From Malania oleifera (taxonomy: Eukaryota > Streptophyta > Magnoliopsida > Santalales > Ximeniaceae), in the NCBI RefSeq assembly GCF_029873635.1, contig NC_080417.1, forward strand, positions 34,398,214 to 34,462,213: a DNA stretch of 64,000 bases, written 5' to 3'. The notes under the pieces were generated by a model that did no database searches, had not been told where the DNA came from, and was given only the letters and a program-made list of their open reading frames with translations. Every line of letters begins with the position of its first letter. The stretch's first letter is position 1. Shown here piece by piece: positions 32,951-43,953 of this stretch. A program made the translations under genes and the position numbers.

Positions 32951-33842
32951 GAGTCCCTACCTATAACTACCGACTCCTTTCAGTTTTAGCGGAAAAATTC
33001 TACATGTTGTCTCTCTCTCTCTAGAAAAACTTCCTCTCACATTCTCTCTAGGTTTCTAGTCCCGTTTCTCCTTGGTTTGACGATCGGAAGCTACCACGAG
33101 ACTCCTAAGAAGATTCTCTGTAACATAGGTGGAGCAGAATTTCGATTTAAGAAGTTTGGGAATATCCAAAAATCAGGGTAAGTGAGATAATTTAAGGTTT
33201 TATTATTATTTTGAGATATATGGAACCTAGGAAGTAATAAATGAGCGTTTTTTTTTTTTTTTAGATTTGAAAAAGTTGGGAGTTTTGAAATATAGGGTCT
33301 CGTCTTTGTGTGATTTTAGACTGAATCCTAAGGAGCAGGTTGGGGAAAATATTTTATAGCAACCTTTTTATTAATTTTAAATCGGCTTATTTTGGGTATA
33401 AACTCTACATATTTAGGTATAATTTTCTGAACCATGCAGGCATTGAAAATACTGCTTTTGAATATATAATATATTGGGAAAAATTGTGTGGCATGAAAAT
33501 AGTTTTGAAAATTAAATGGTTGCAAGTACTGTGGGATAATAATTTATTGTGATTGCGAATACTGTTTGGGCTGCGATTTCTGCTTGGATGGAAATACTGG
33601 TTGGTTGTAGATACTATTTGATTGTGTATACTGTGGTAGATATGTGGATGTGTTTGAGTTGTTGGATTTGCTTTTGATTTGTGCCGTGGTTCATGTAAAT
33701 TGTGATATACCGTTGGTAGTGCTATAAGGAGGTCGTTATATGGGCGCTTATATTGAGGGATAAAACATTGGTAGTGGTATGAGGAGTTTGTTTTACCTAT
33801 TTACCATGAACAGGGTGGTATGTGTTGTAATTTTTGTGATGA

Positions 33843-33975
33843 TTAGTCTTGTGTGGACTAGTCTTGTGTGGAAATGTATGTTGTATGTATGATAGTCCTG
33901 TGTGGACCAGTCTTGTGTGGACGTGTATGTTGTGTGTCCTAGAGTCCTGTGTGGACGTTGCATTCTGTGTGAATA
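33843..33975. repeat. Short tandem repeat expanded in the 3' LTR
   Basis: Units related to AGTC(C/T)TGTGTGGAC occur about five times here. The matching part of the 5' LTR (about 30180-30230) has only about two. The two LTRs therefore differ by repeat-number change as well as by point changes. Confidence 0.75.
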
Positions 33976-35743
33976 TGGACCCTGTGTGGGTGAGAATGGA
34001 TAATGTGAATATCCTGTGTGGATTGGTTGTGGTATGCGTATATGTGTGGAACTCTGTGAAATGATTGGCATTGGTTGCATGTAATTTTAATTACTTAAGT
34101 ATTTATGGTAAAGTAGAATACTCCTCCCGAGGGCTTGTTGAGGAAGGCAAGTACTCTGGTAATTATTTGTGGATACTAGAATAGAGGAAAGCCACTTGTA
34201 TGGGTGGGTGACCTTCCCTATTTTCGAAGACTTTACCTGGATACATAACCCAAGGGCTTATTGAGAAAGGTGAGTGTCCTGGTGTTAGCACTAGAGCAGA
34301 GAGAATCTACTTGTATGGGCAGATATACTTCCCTATTCTCGAGAATTATCAGTAAAAATAATTATGTATATGTGTATGTGATTGGGTGACAGAGAAGTTG
34401 ACAATGGTGTAATTATGAATGCGTCTTCTTGGTTGCTATTGGTGGTGTAATACAACTGTATGTATTTTGTAATTATATATTAAACACTTTAGTCACACAC
34501 TGTTGTAACTTATTTCTTCCTTACTGAGAGGTGTCTCACCCTTTTGATTTATCAATCTTTTCAGGTCTTCCAGGTGATCGAGCTTAGAGAGCTCCAGGGC
34601 GGGGTAATTTTTGTGAGTAAATAAAAAGAACGGATATGTATAGTTTTATGTTTAATTATTCTGGTCATGTAATATGGAGAATGTGGTTGTACTTTAAGGG
34701 TTTGCATATGTGAATATAAAACTCTAGTATTATGTTGGAGGTTATTTTATTATTTCGGCTGCGTGAATGGTATCAGAGATGTATGAATGGTCTCATAATA
34801 CTCCGGGCCCCACGTGGCGGGTCTGGGGCGTTACAGCTTAGACTTGATCGTTAATTTGTATAAAGATCTAGATGGCTCATAACATGTAACCCCTTTCCCT
34901 AAGGGACCCTCTTCCTCACGTCCTTTTATTTTCAGTAGTGTCAATTACCCCTTTTGGAAACAAAGGATGCGCATTTACGTTCAGAACATTGACTGGAAGG
35001 TGTGGAGAGTATTCTCTAAGGGAAACTATGTTCCCATGAAAACTGAAGGTGAAATTAGAATTCCTAATACAGAAGATGAATATACTGATGAGGATATAAA
35101 AGTTGTTAGTTTAAATGCTACTGCCATGAATAATCTCTATTGTGGACTTGATGTTAATGAATTTAACATAGTTATGGCTTGTTCTTTAGCTAAGGAGATA
35201 TGGGATAAATTAGAGGTCACCTACGAGGGTACTAGGGACGTTAAGGATAGTAGGCTAGACATGTTGACCAGTGAGTATGAAGCATTTAGAATGAATACTG
35301 GTGAGTCCATTTAGAGCATGTACACTCGCTTCACACACATTATTAGTTCATTGCATGCATTAGGTAAGATATATCCCACATATGAAATGATTAGAAAAAT
35401 CCTTAGGATATTGCCACTGGTTTGGGAAGCAAAGGCTACGACCATATATGAGGGTAGAGATCTTAAAGTTATGTCACTAGATGAACTGATAGGTTTACTT
35501 ATCACGTATGAGGTAGCTATTAATGAGAGACTAAATTAGCATAATAGAATGAGAAAAGTGACTGCTTTAAAATCGTCTACTAATACTTCTAGTGAGTGCA
35601 ATGAACCTGAATCTGGAGATGACATGACTATACTTACTAGGAAGTTCAGTAGGTTCTTTAGAAAGAATAACAAGTCATATAGAAAATTTAGAGATTTAGG
35701 TCTCTTTTTTTTTTTTTTTTTCAAAGAGTTAAAAAAAAAAAAA

Positions 35744-36395
35744 TAGAAATGGCGAGACTTCTGCCTCGATTTTTCGTGTTGGATGACAAAATCACTGGGG
35801 GGACACTTTCCTATCATTTCAGACTACTTCAAATCATTCGGTATAGTTAGATTTAGTAGAAAAAGAATAAGAAATGACAAGGTCTTGTCTCGATCTATGT
35901 GCCCAAAGTGAAAATCACATTGATATCCCTTCTTACCATTTTGGATTGCATCAAATCAGTCGATGCATTCTAATTTGGTAAAAAAAAAAATGGTATAAAA
36001 GTACAAAACAAAAGGAGTTTCACCTAGATTTACATTCTCAAAGTTGAAATTATTATCATACCCCTTCTTACCAATTTAGATTACTCTGAGTCGCTAGTGT
36101 AGTCAAATTTGGCAAAAAGATGGCAGAAAAGCTTGGAATGATAGAGGTTTCACCTCATTTTGTGTTCTCGAAGTCAAAATCACTGTAATACCTCTTCTTA
36201 TCATTTTGTACTATTTTGAATCACCTAGTGCAGTTAGATTTAGTAAAAAGAGGACAAAAAAACTTAGAATGATAGGGGTTTTTGCCTCATTTTGTGTGTA
36301 TGAGGCCAAAATCGCTATTGGACCCCACCTTACCTCTTTAGACAGTCCCAAGTCATTTGACATAGTCAGAAATGAAAAATAAAAGTGAAAAAAAA
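35744..36395. repeat. Tandem array, about five units of ~130 bp
   Basis: Five degenerate units share, in order, a TTTxGCCTCATTTTGTGTxCTxGAAG phase, CAAAATCACTGxxATACC, CTTCTTACCATTTTGGACT and TTTGAATCAxxxxGTGCAGTTAGATTTAGT. The CCTCgATTTT-type landmark recurs at about 35764, 35889, 36024, 36152 and 36286 (steps 125, 135, 128, 134). It begins where the copia gag text ends and is not part of any copia element I recognise. Such arrays are common in untranslated parts of plant gypsy elements; the host element is not visible. Confidence 0.8.
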
Positions 36396-38336
36396 AAATC
36401 AAAAAGTGACCCTTAACTATCCTAACTTCTTAGTGAAAAACTTGCCCAGACAAAATGGGTATCGACACTAGCTAACCCTTTGCATAATTGTACTCTTGAA
36501 CCCAACTTGGTAATACAGATCATTGATCGCGAGTTTCCTTGGATCTTGATGTCGTTTGGTGATCAATGAACTAGTGATATATTAAATAAGTGTTCTAACT
36601 GTACCTAAGATAAAAATTGGTTTGTGTCAACATCATTGAATTATAAGTATCCCATTTCTCAATCCAACAATCTACACCATATTTCACACGATATCAAGTT
36701 TTCTACTCAGTCAAGATGATTTGAAGATTCATCCTCCCCTTCCTTGGGGAGTGGACTCCCTCTGAGAAAGTCATGACATATATCATTTTCCTTGAACATC
36801 AAGCCAAATGCTTTAAAAATTTCCTCTAAAAATATGTCCAACTCATTTGTTAGGCAAAATTGTTGACTTTTGACAAGTAATACACTATGATAGCCCAACA
36901 GAGTTTGATTTTACTGTTCAAGAATCCATTCTTCAAGGTAGAAAGCCATCAAATTTGCTCCTCCCAACTATAGATAGTTCTATTACAATTTTCTAGCTTC
37001 AAACCCTATAATAAATCTATTTTATGAAGTTACATTGCACTTTAAAATAGATGATTCATGTTCTCATTAAAATTGTTATACAAAATATGAATTAATCTTT
37101 TCTTATTTAATCAACTCATCAAGAGCAAAAGGCCTATTTAATATAACAAGCCAACATATCAAAACACATTGAAATATTTATCCCTCGTATGAATTAGACT
37201 TTAAATTTAGATTTGTGTGGATTTGAATAAAATGATATATCAAATTATATTAAATTTCATCTAAATTGACAAAAATTCAAATCTAAAACTTGAAATTCAT
37301 ATCCCTCAACTCAACCTTAAATGATTTGAGGCAAATGAGAAGGCATAACTTCCTTCAGGATTAAAAATTCAAGAGCTAATATATCTTGAATTTGATTTAA
37401 GAATCAAACTATTTAAGTCTTGTTTAGAACTTAGAAAATATTGGGAAAAGAACGGAAAGTACAAAGTAACCTATTCTTTTATGTTTGATTATCAAGTAAA
37501 ATGAGAAAAATATTTAAAACATAAATATTAAATCAATGAACAAAAATTTGATTTTGCACATTTGATATTTCATAATTTTTAATCATGATAAGGCGGAATT
37601 TCATTTATAGTAATATATGATATAGAAATAAAATATAATAGAAAAATGAATTTTCTTCTAAGTTTTCCTTCCTTTCCTATTAGAAATGAAATCCTTAATC
37701 CACAAACAAACACTTAATACAATAAACTTTGTTAGCACAGTATTTTAAAATATTTAGTTAGTTATTTAAATTTTTCCCAATGACACCCCCTAAGTTTTTT
37801 GCACCCTTTATATTTTCAAAGACTATCAAAGAACCCCTTGAGTTCTAATTTTATTGGGAAAAAAAAAAACGGAAAAGGAAGCCTTTCAATAGTTAACCAT
37901 TGAGAAACCGAGTGAAACCCAAAACTTTCATTTTTTTTCTAAATTATTTGTATTATTTATAAATTTTTCATAAATTTTAAATTTTTTAAAAAATAATAAT
38001 TTAATTATGTTGTTATGCTTAAGTCAATTGATTAACATGGTTTAGTCGTTGGGTGTCAATTCACTTATAAGTTTAATTTTTAAAATATATTGTAATTAAT
38101 TGACCAACTTTTCTAACTTAATTGATTAAATTAAGGTCATTTTCTTAATTTGTCTTGTCAAAAATGAGTAGAATGGTAAAATTGTTATTTACTAAGGATA
38201 AAATTTAACTTTTTTCACTAAACTTAATAATTAGTCAACTAACAAAAGGTTTATTCTACCACTAAAATTAAATCTCATAGGGTTTTAGGATAGTTTTCGA
38301 AAACAATGGGGTGGAGTATCATTTTCTAAAAAGTAA
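36396..38336. other. AT-rich intergenic DNA
   Basis: There is no supported gene. A 63-codon minus-strand frame at 36707-36898 (LTNELDIFLEEIFKAFG and so on) has balanced composition but no recognisable domain, ATG context or splice support. A second copy of the dispersed repeat of 3325-3630 lies at about 37420-37720. Confidence 0.5.
37420..37720. repeat. MITE-like dispersed repeat, copy 2
   Basis: It shares TTTGATTATCAA, AACAAAAATTTGATTTTGCA and TTCCTTCCTTTCCTATTAG-like text with 3325-3630, in the same order and orientation. The left part (AGTCTTGTTTAGAACTTAGA) and right part (CACAAACAAACACTT) are partly inverted. Ends are not resolved. Confidence 0.5.
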
Positions 38337-38349
38337 GGGGGTGTTGTTG

Positions 38350-38576
38350 TCCCACCGAACCAGTTCAAATGGTAAAGACGACTTGTGACTTTAGTGACCC
38401 CAAGGTTACGGATTCGATTCCCCCTTAAGACATTACGCCAGTAAATTACCAGTGGTGCATTAATGGACGAGCGGCTTTCATCCCCTGAGGGCTTTCATCC
38501 CCTGAGTTTGATGCGACATGATAGTGTCCAAAGTGACATAATAGTAACTAGAGCCACCGGATTATTCCAAAAAAAA
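38350..38576 (+). mobile_element. tRNA-derived SINE (family 2), full length
   Basis: It starts TCCCACCGAACCAGTTCAAA with a box A-like AGTTCAAATGGTAAAG, has a perfect box B GGATTCGATTCC (38410-38421), the family body GAATTACCAGTGG-like text (here AAATTACCAGTGGTGC), and ends CCGGATTATTCC plus poly-A. Imperfect 13-bp duplications GGGGGTGTTGTTG and GGGGGGGTTGTTG flank it. A local duplication of GGCTTTCATCCCCTGAG lies inside. Confidence 0.9.
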
Positions 38577-38589
38577 GGGGGGGTTGTTG

Positions 38590-38880
38590 CTGAATTTTAC
38601 CTTACAAATTTTCTATTCTGTATAAATACTGAAATTCATACAAAACTCAAATTTTAATTTATTCTTGCCATACTTAATTGAAAGGGTACCAGATTGCATG
38701 CTGGCTGTAAAAAATGGTATACCAAGAGAGAGGGAGAGGGTGGAGGGAGTTGGACAGGGCGCTTGGGACAAGAAATCCTAACTCATCCTATCATATCCCT
38801 CCCTATAACACCTCCACGGACTTCTTGCAGGACTCATTTGAGCATAAATTGCTTTAATATGAAAATGCAACCATTGGCAA

Positions 38881-38920
<40 letters not shown>

Positions 38921-40400
38921 TTCACTTTTACTAGCAGTGGCATAGAGCATATATGGTGCAGAGTCCACTTATTAATTATTTATGATCAGCCTCTGCCCTC
39001 TAGGCTCTAGCTCTAGCTTGTTTGGATTGCCCTTACCGATCATTTTAGGCTCTTCTGCAAATCAAGGAACAAACCCCAACTCTTGTGCTTAATTAAATGC
39101 TTCACGCCATTCCCCAAAATACAAAAAGGTCTTTTCCTGTTGCAGCAATTGCCTTTGGCGTTTACCAAACGATGCCGGACTTCATCCCCTCAAATTCAAC
39201 TTTCATTGCGCAAGTACCCATATGCACAAACGCAGAAAACCCGCTTTCTTAATTGCAGCCCCAGTTGGGCTTTGGGATTTCTCACACTCTCACTTTCTTC
39301 CTTCTTCTTTTCTTTCTTTCTTTCCTAGTTAAAGTTCAAATCAAATCAAATCAAACAAAAGATATAATTTAGCAGAGAACTTTTATTTTAGTTTTTGCTT
39401 TTTTGCAGGCTAAGTGATGAAAGATATCCAAATTAATCCCCTACATTTTTTATAAGACTTAACTTGCCTTTTGTAGTTGATAAGGTGTCGGCGCAAGTCT
39501 TTTATTATCTCAGAATATTATTCTTCTAATGAGCATGCCATCCTTGTATGCCAATGATTTTCATACTTTATCATCTAATGAGTTTCAACTTTCAACGTGT
39601 AAACTGTTCTTTACTCTCTCCCTGGATAGGGAGAGAAAAAGGCCTCATCTCTATTTGATTTATCCTTAATTATAGTGTGCGAAACTTTCTTTTCGTTTTT
39701 GTTCCGACTCTGAAACACGATAGACTTGAAAATTCAAAGAAAGTTTTACTTCATTTGAGTTCTATATTAGAGCATATCTGTTGGGTTTTAAAGTGTGTTG
39801 GGTTTTGTATTATGTATTGTATATTTTTTAAGTTACTCCTCTTCAAACAATTTATTTAATTTTTAAAAACTGCAGCTAAACCCACGTGTTGTAAAAACTG
39901 AAAATAATTGATTTTGGCATCTTCTGATTAAGGATTAGGTGAAGCTGTGGGTGCTTGTCAAGGGCTCTAAATATATAAGATGCCCTCATAGGCTGTAGCT
40001 GCCTTGTAGCTATATATAAGTAGATCAAAAACTGAAACTAGTCCTTCACCTACACTAAATAATAGCCAACTAATTCATTCATTAAATGCCTAATTGTTTA
40101 TAATTATAAATTAATCTTTTCATACGGGAGAATTCTCTCTTCTTTTTCCCTAGTATAAACAAATTTGATCTAATCAGTACTTCCATTCTTTTTCTTGTTT
40201 AGTGCAAAGACAGTCCTTCACACGTAAGTACTCTGTATTTCATCTGAGAGCTTCAATTTCGTTGCATTTGGAGTGAAAACCAATCCTCCCAACAATTCTC
40301 TCTCCTTCATAAGTGAATTTCCATTTCGACCGACCAGTAATGGAGTAAACTCACGCTTTGCTCAAAGAGTTCGTACAATGTTTAATCACATATCATAGTT
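38590..40400. other. Intergenic DNA
   Basis: No gene is supported. There is a (TA)n at 38887-38918. A TATA-like CTATATATAAG near 40010 has no coding sequence after it on the plus strand. CT-rich stretches near 39290-39330 resemble plant 5' leaders but no reading frame follows. Confidence 0.45.
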
Positions 40401-40762
40401 ATCAATGGGTGTTTAACTAAACACAGAATTGATCAAACAATAAAACCATTCCTACAAGCACCCAACAGTGTGGTCTACATTCCCTGTCAACAAACCAACG
40501 TTAAGTTGTACAAGCTCAGCTCCTCCAAAGTAAACAAGAAGACTTGAAAACAGCCATTAAGAGGCTCAACCTTTTATAAAACTAAATACACATATCCATG
40601 GTCAACCACATAATGTAAACCAGTGTATGACGCGGGAAAATTACAAGTCAAAACAAGACCAGCAACTAAAATTAAGTCCAGCAATACGACAGATGTTAGG
40701 TAACTTAGTAATTAATCTACGCCCATGCTCTGCCCATGCCTAAATGAAAAATCTAGAAAAGC

Positions 40763-41759
40763 CTAACGGATGAGCCTCCTCACGAGTGCCTCCCTCTGCC
40801 GACCTGTGAAACCCCAAAAGAGATGAACGTATTCGGTATGGTCCATCAACTTGATCCCTGCCTCTATTTGTTCATCCTCGGTTAGGTCCATTTTCTGAAG
40901 CTCACCTGCAATTCGAGCTTTTGCATCCCATGATACAATCTCATGCAAACGGCTTGCATTGATATCCAATTTGGCAATCACTTGAGTGATGTCATTTCCA
41001 GCAGCGGAAGCTCTCTGAAAGGCTTCTATAAACTTGTCAAACCTATCAGAATCCCTCGCCCTTTTTCTCTTGGATTGAACATTAGATTGTGAAGCTGCTG
41101 AGCTAGCTCCTACAGATGAAGGGGAACTAAGGGGCACATCATGCTCAATATTACCACCACCAATTTCTTCTTGATGGTCCAACTCTTCAACAACATCAGC
41201 TGGGACTATAGCAGCAGCCCCAGTCATACGATCCTTCCCAAACACAAACTGGAGACGATCAAATAGGGGGAACGCTTTGCCAACTATGTTCTGGTTTTTA
41301 GGGTTTTTCTACAATAAAAAAAAAAATTATGCATTAAAAAAAGTTTGAAAAACAAAGACAACTACTATCCAACTGAAAATGAAATAATGAATAAGTTGAT
41401 TTCAAAACCTTGAGGTAAGCTTCCAAGATGTCATTGCTATCAACTATCACACATTTGTTTGTATCACTCCAACCAAAACCAGGTTGGTTCATCACGTTAA
41501 CAGTAGTAACATATTTTTCCTTTAACTTCTTCATCTTGTTCTCAATGTGCTTAGCAATGATACTACATCCAGGAAATTTCTGGTTCATCTTTCTCACTAT
41601 TTCTTGAATTGTTCCCCCTCTAAAATTACCGTTATCACATTTTTGCCCTTGTGTAACTAGTTCCTCTAGTATCCCTACTAGACCATTTTCTTCCTCCACG
41701 GTCCAATTACGACGTTCCCTCTTTGCACATGGTTCATTGGCCTGATTCGCAATTTCCAT
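40763..41759 (-). CDS. Myb/SANT-like DNA-binding domain protein, two exons
   Basis: The gene is join(complement 41409-41759, 40763-41308), 298 residues. Exon 1 is 117 codons and ends in phase 0 at CTCAAG|GTTTTG (donor), and exon 2 resumes after TTGTAG|AAAAACCC. The N-terminal half (about residues 15-117) is a Myb_DNA-bind_3 / Myb-SANT-like domain, with RRNWTVEEE, FRGGTIQEIVRKMNQKFPG, AKHIENKMKKLKEKY and GFGWSDTNKCVIVDSND. Exon 2 continues the family's FGKDRMTG motif, then has an acidic linker, a basic KRKRARD patch (probable nuclear signal) and a conserved-looking C-terminal helix ending LFWGFTGRQREALVRRLI. It is probably a nuclear DNA-binding protein. The domain is also found in the first open frame of PIF/Harbinger (Pong-type) transposons, so a domesticated or transposon-derived origin is possible. 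No transposase was found beside it. Confidence 0.85.
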
Positions 41760-42330
41760 TTTTCTGTCTTAATCCACAATATTTCGACAATTACAATTAA
41801 GAAAATACACAACCATAAAAAACAATAGCCAGTATAGAAGATATTATCTTCTACAATTATGATACATGTTGGCAATGTGGTTAAGTCCATACATAATTCA
41901 AAGGCATGCAGCTAAGTTTTAATGTGAGCACAAGCAAAGTCACACACCAGGTAACACAATAGTCATACATGGTCATACATAAAATGTCATCCACAATACA
42001 CGAGTAATAACAACTATCTCACATTTGCTCTCCATTCATCAAACATGTTTTTGGCCAAATTATATCTCGACTCAATCTAGTTGTTATTTGCCCAGAAAGA
42101 ATAATAAATAAATAAATAAAAATAAAAATCTAGTGGTTCTTTGATTCAACAGATGTAAGCACAATAGTAGCATCTCCCATTGTAGGCATGTACTAACGTC
42201 AAACGTTTATATCTTCATGGCTGACATGCAATTGCATCCTAGCTCAAGAAATATAACATTTTTTCTTCTACACAGAAACGTAACATTGCTATCCAACCCT
42301 ATATTTTTGATTGGTAGAAGGATGGGCTCT
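41760..42330. promoter_or_regulatory. Upstream flank of the Myb/SANT-like gene
   Basis: This is the DNA upstream of the minus-strand start codon. It holds AT-rich and A-rich runs (AATAAATAAATAAAAATAAAAAT near 42105-42127), but I could not place a convincing TATA box or start site. The 42332-42425 MITE and the long (GA)n at 42488-42546, a (CT)n on the gene's strand, lie a little further upstream. Confidence 0.4.
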
Positions 42331-42331
42331 A

Positions 42332-42425
42332 AAAAAACAGCCTATTTGCTTCATATTAATGTATTTTTAATGGTTTCTTGAAGCCACTAAGAATGCTTTA
42401 ATATGAAACAAATAGGCTGTTTTTT
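42332..42425. mobile_element. Short hairpin MITE, 94 bp
   Basis: Arms of about 29 bp, AAAAAACAGCCTATTTGCTT... (42332-42360) and its near-perfect inverse ...ACAAATAGGCTGTTTTTT (42397-42425), differ at about two positions and enclose a 36-bp loop. No coding capacity. The flanking target duplication is not clear. Confidence 0.85.
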
Positions 42426-42483
42426 CAGAAACGATTGTAATTAAACTATAAATGACACGCACAAAAAAATAGAGAGATTTAAT

Positions 42484-42487
<4 letters not shown>

Positions 42488-42546
<59 letters not shown>
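42488..42546. repeat. (GA)n microsatellite, about 59 bp
   Basis: An uninterrupted GA/CT run, a (CT)n on the strand of the Myb/SANT-like gene and roughly 730 bp upstream of its start codon. Confidence 0.98.
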
Positions 42547-42547
<1 letters not shown>

Positions 42548-42940
42548 CAACATTAGAAAAAGAAGTGAGAAAGAGGGAATTTCCCCTCTCCGCAAATTCT
42601 GTGTAGATAAGATGCAGGGACCTTTATCATCAATTAAATTTGAGGAGCAATATGAACTTAGTGAGATGGAAGAGCAAAAGAAAGAAAAAAAATAGTAAAT
42701 TTCCCTTAAAATATTAAGGTTATGTTTGGGTGACGGAATGTCTAATCCTAAAATAGAATAAAATAACATGGGAATGTAATACAAACTGTATTAAAGATAG
42801 AATAATTTAGAAAAGTCACTCGTGCAAAAGTTTGTGTCATTCCATCCAACATAGAATTGGATAGAAATAGACATAACATTCCTTGTCTATTCCATGTTAT
42901 AAATTCATGAAAGATTTTGCATGATCATTTGCTCCTTTTT

Positions 42941-43076
42941 GATGGGTTGGTCATGGGTTCGAGTCCAAGGAAACAGCCTTCTTTGCATAAAAATAGGGGT
43001 AAGGCTGCATACACTGTTACAACCCTCTCCTTACCCTTGCAAAGCAGGGAGCTTTATGGCCCAGGGACGCCCCTTT
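42941..43076 (+). mobile_element. Au-like SINE, 5'-truncated
   Basis: It carries a Pol III box B GGTTCGAGTCC at 42956-42966, followed by GAAACAGCCTTCTTTGCA, GGGTAAGGCTGCATACA-like text (AGGGGTAAGGCTGCATACA), TTACCCTTGCAAAGCAGGGAGC and a terminal GGGACGCCCCTTT. The order and spelling match the widespread plant Au SINE (ending GGGCTGCCCTTT). The upstream half with box A is not recognisable. Confidence 0.85.
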
Positions 43077-43170
43077 TATTTGCTTTATGATGACACACAG
43101 CTTCCGAAAGCTTTCAGATTTTATTATTATGAATGTTTTATTCCTAAGAATAGACAATTTGTGAACCAAG

Positions 43171-43429
43171 GGGGGCGTTTGGTTCACAACATCTTTCAAG
43201 ATTCCCGTAAATTGAGTATGGGAATTTGGCATGGTCATCTTCAAATGCTGGCCAGGATTCCCATGTTGACCAAACCTATACGTGTGAATCCTATATAAAT
43301 TCCTAGGAATCTTACAACTCAAACCAAACAAAAAATATTCCCATGAGATAGGCATCCATTCCCAGGAAAGAGATTCTTGTGAATGTCACTCCATGAGAAT
43401 ATTTTTTATGTTGCAAACCAAAAGCCCCC
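43171..43429. mobile_element. MITE with GGGGGCGTTTGGTT-type inverted ends
   Basis: The left end GGGGGCGTTTGGTTCACAAC and the right end, whose reverse complement is GGGGGCTTTTGGTTTGCAAC, match over about 20 bp with few differences. The element is about 259 bp. GGGG...GTTTGGTT ends are usual for PIF/Harbinger (Tourist-like) or related MITEs. A TTA-type target duplication is not visible, so the superfamily is uncertain. Confidence 0.85.
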
Positions 43430-43953
43430 AAAATATAATCTAAATAGAGAAGTTTGTCATGTAGCATCATAAGAAAGAGGCAAAAGGCATGCTCTCTAAA
43501 ATATAGAATATGTTCAACTGCTTCAGTCTTATATTTATAATATATTAATACTGATTTCTCTTCAGGGGAAAAAGTCACCAAGAAGAGAGAAAATAAATAA
43601 CTTCTAAAGCAGTTGGTGGACAGAACAGGATAATTTTTAAAATATGCAAGAATTGAGAAGTTCATTTCCAAGTGTAATACTGCTTAAAAATTATTTAAAT
43701 ATCTAACATAGTCTCCTGCTATTTGCATATCTCATTGCAAGATCAGCTCCAACTATTCAAGTAGTTGATTATCAAAACTGATAATAAGTCCTGGAATAGT
43801 ACAAACATGTTGCAAGCAAGCAGCATCCTACAAAAAAAATGTTGCAACCTAATCCACAGTAACAGTTTTTTTTTTTTTTCACTAAGGTAGATTTGTGCAT
43901 GTTTATGTTTTTTTTGGGGCAGGAGGGGGGGGGGGCAGGGCAGCCTGGTTCCT

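Larger units (their letters stand above)
28925..34835 (+). mobile_element. Ty3/gypsy element with two LTRs and gag but no pol
   Basis: The 5' LTR is 28925-31075 (TGTAACGACCC...ATGTTACA, 2,151 bp) and the 3' LTR 32652-34835 (TGTAATGACCC...GCGTTACA, 2,184 bp). Exact GCTTA duplications flank the whole at 28920-28924 and 34836-34840. The primer site GTTGGTATCAAAG follows the 5' LTR. The 1.58-kb interior holds a chromovirus-like gag remnant (KPSSFEGGTDLVKAE, YFPATTRNAKEEEFFNLTLG) and a CCHC zinc knuckle (CYRCGKYGHIAREC) near 32310-32352, and then goes straight to a purine tract (AAGGAGGGGAG) before the 3' LTR. Protease, RT, RNase H and integrase are absent. The LTR-LTR divergence looks like several per cent by eye, so the insertion is not recent. 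Gag is broken in several places. Confidence 0.93.
26973..35705 (+). mobile_element. Ty1/copia element, 5' part (LTR, PBS, gag), split by a gypsy element
   Basis: The 5' LTR (26973-28899, TGTTGACC...GTTAACA, about 1.93 kb) is followed by ATTAGTATTAGAGTTAG, close to the initiator-Met primer site TTGGTATCAGAGC. A gypsy element then interrupts at 28925. On the other side (34841 onward) the leader resumes and a copia gag remnant of the UBN2 type follows, with FWKQRMRIYVQNIDWKVW, LAKEIWDKLEVTYEGT and LPLVWEAKATTIYEGRDL. The copia text stops near a T-run at about 35707-35721; pol and the 3' LTR are absent. It is a broken fossil with a few visible breaks in gag. Confidence 0.85.

Noticed and set aside
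36707-36898. 63-codon minus-strand frame with balanced composition
   Set aside because: There is no domain, no splice support and the surroundings are AT-rich repeat DNA; it is too short to call.
38350-38576. Possible tRNA gene from box A and box B
   Set aside because: Same reason: a poly-A-tailed repeat present in three copies in the window.
42480-42790. 101-codon minus-strand frame with a Ser-Leu repeat
   Set aside because: It is a translation of the (GA)n microsatellite and its flank.
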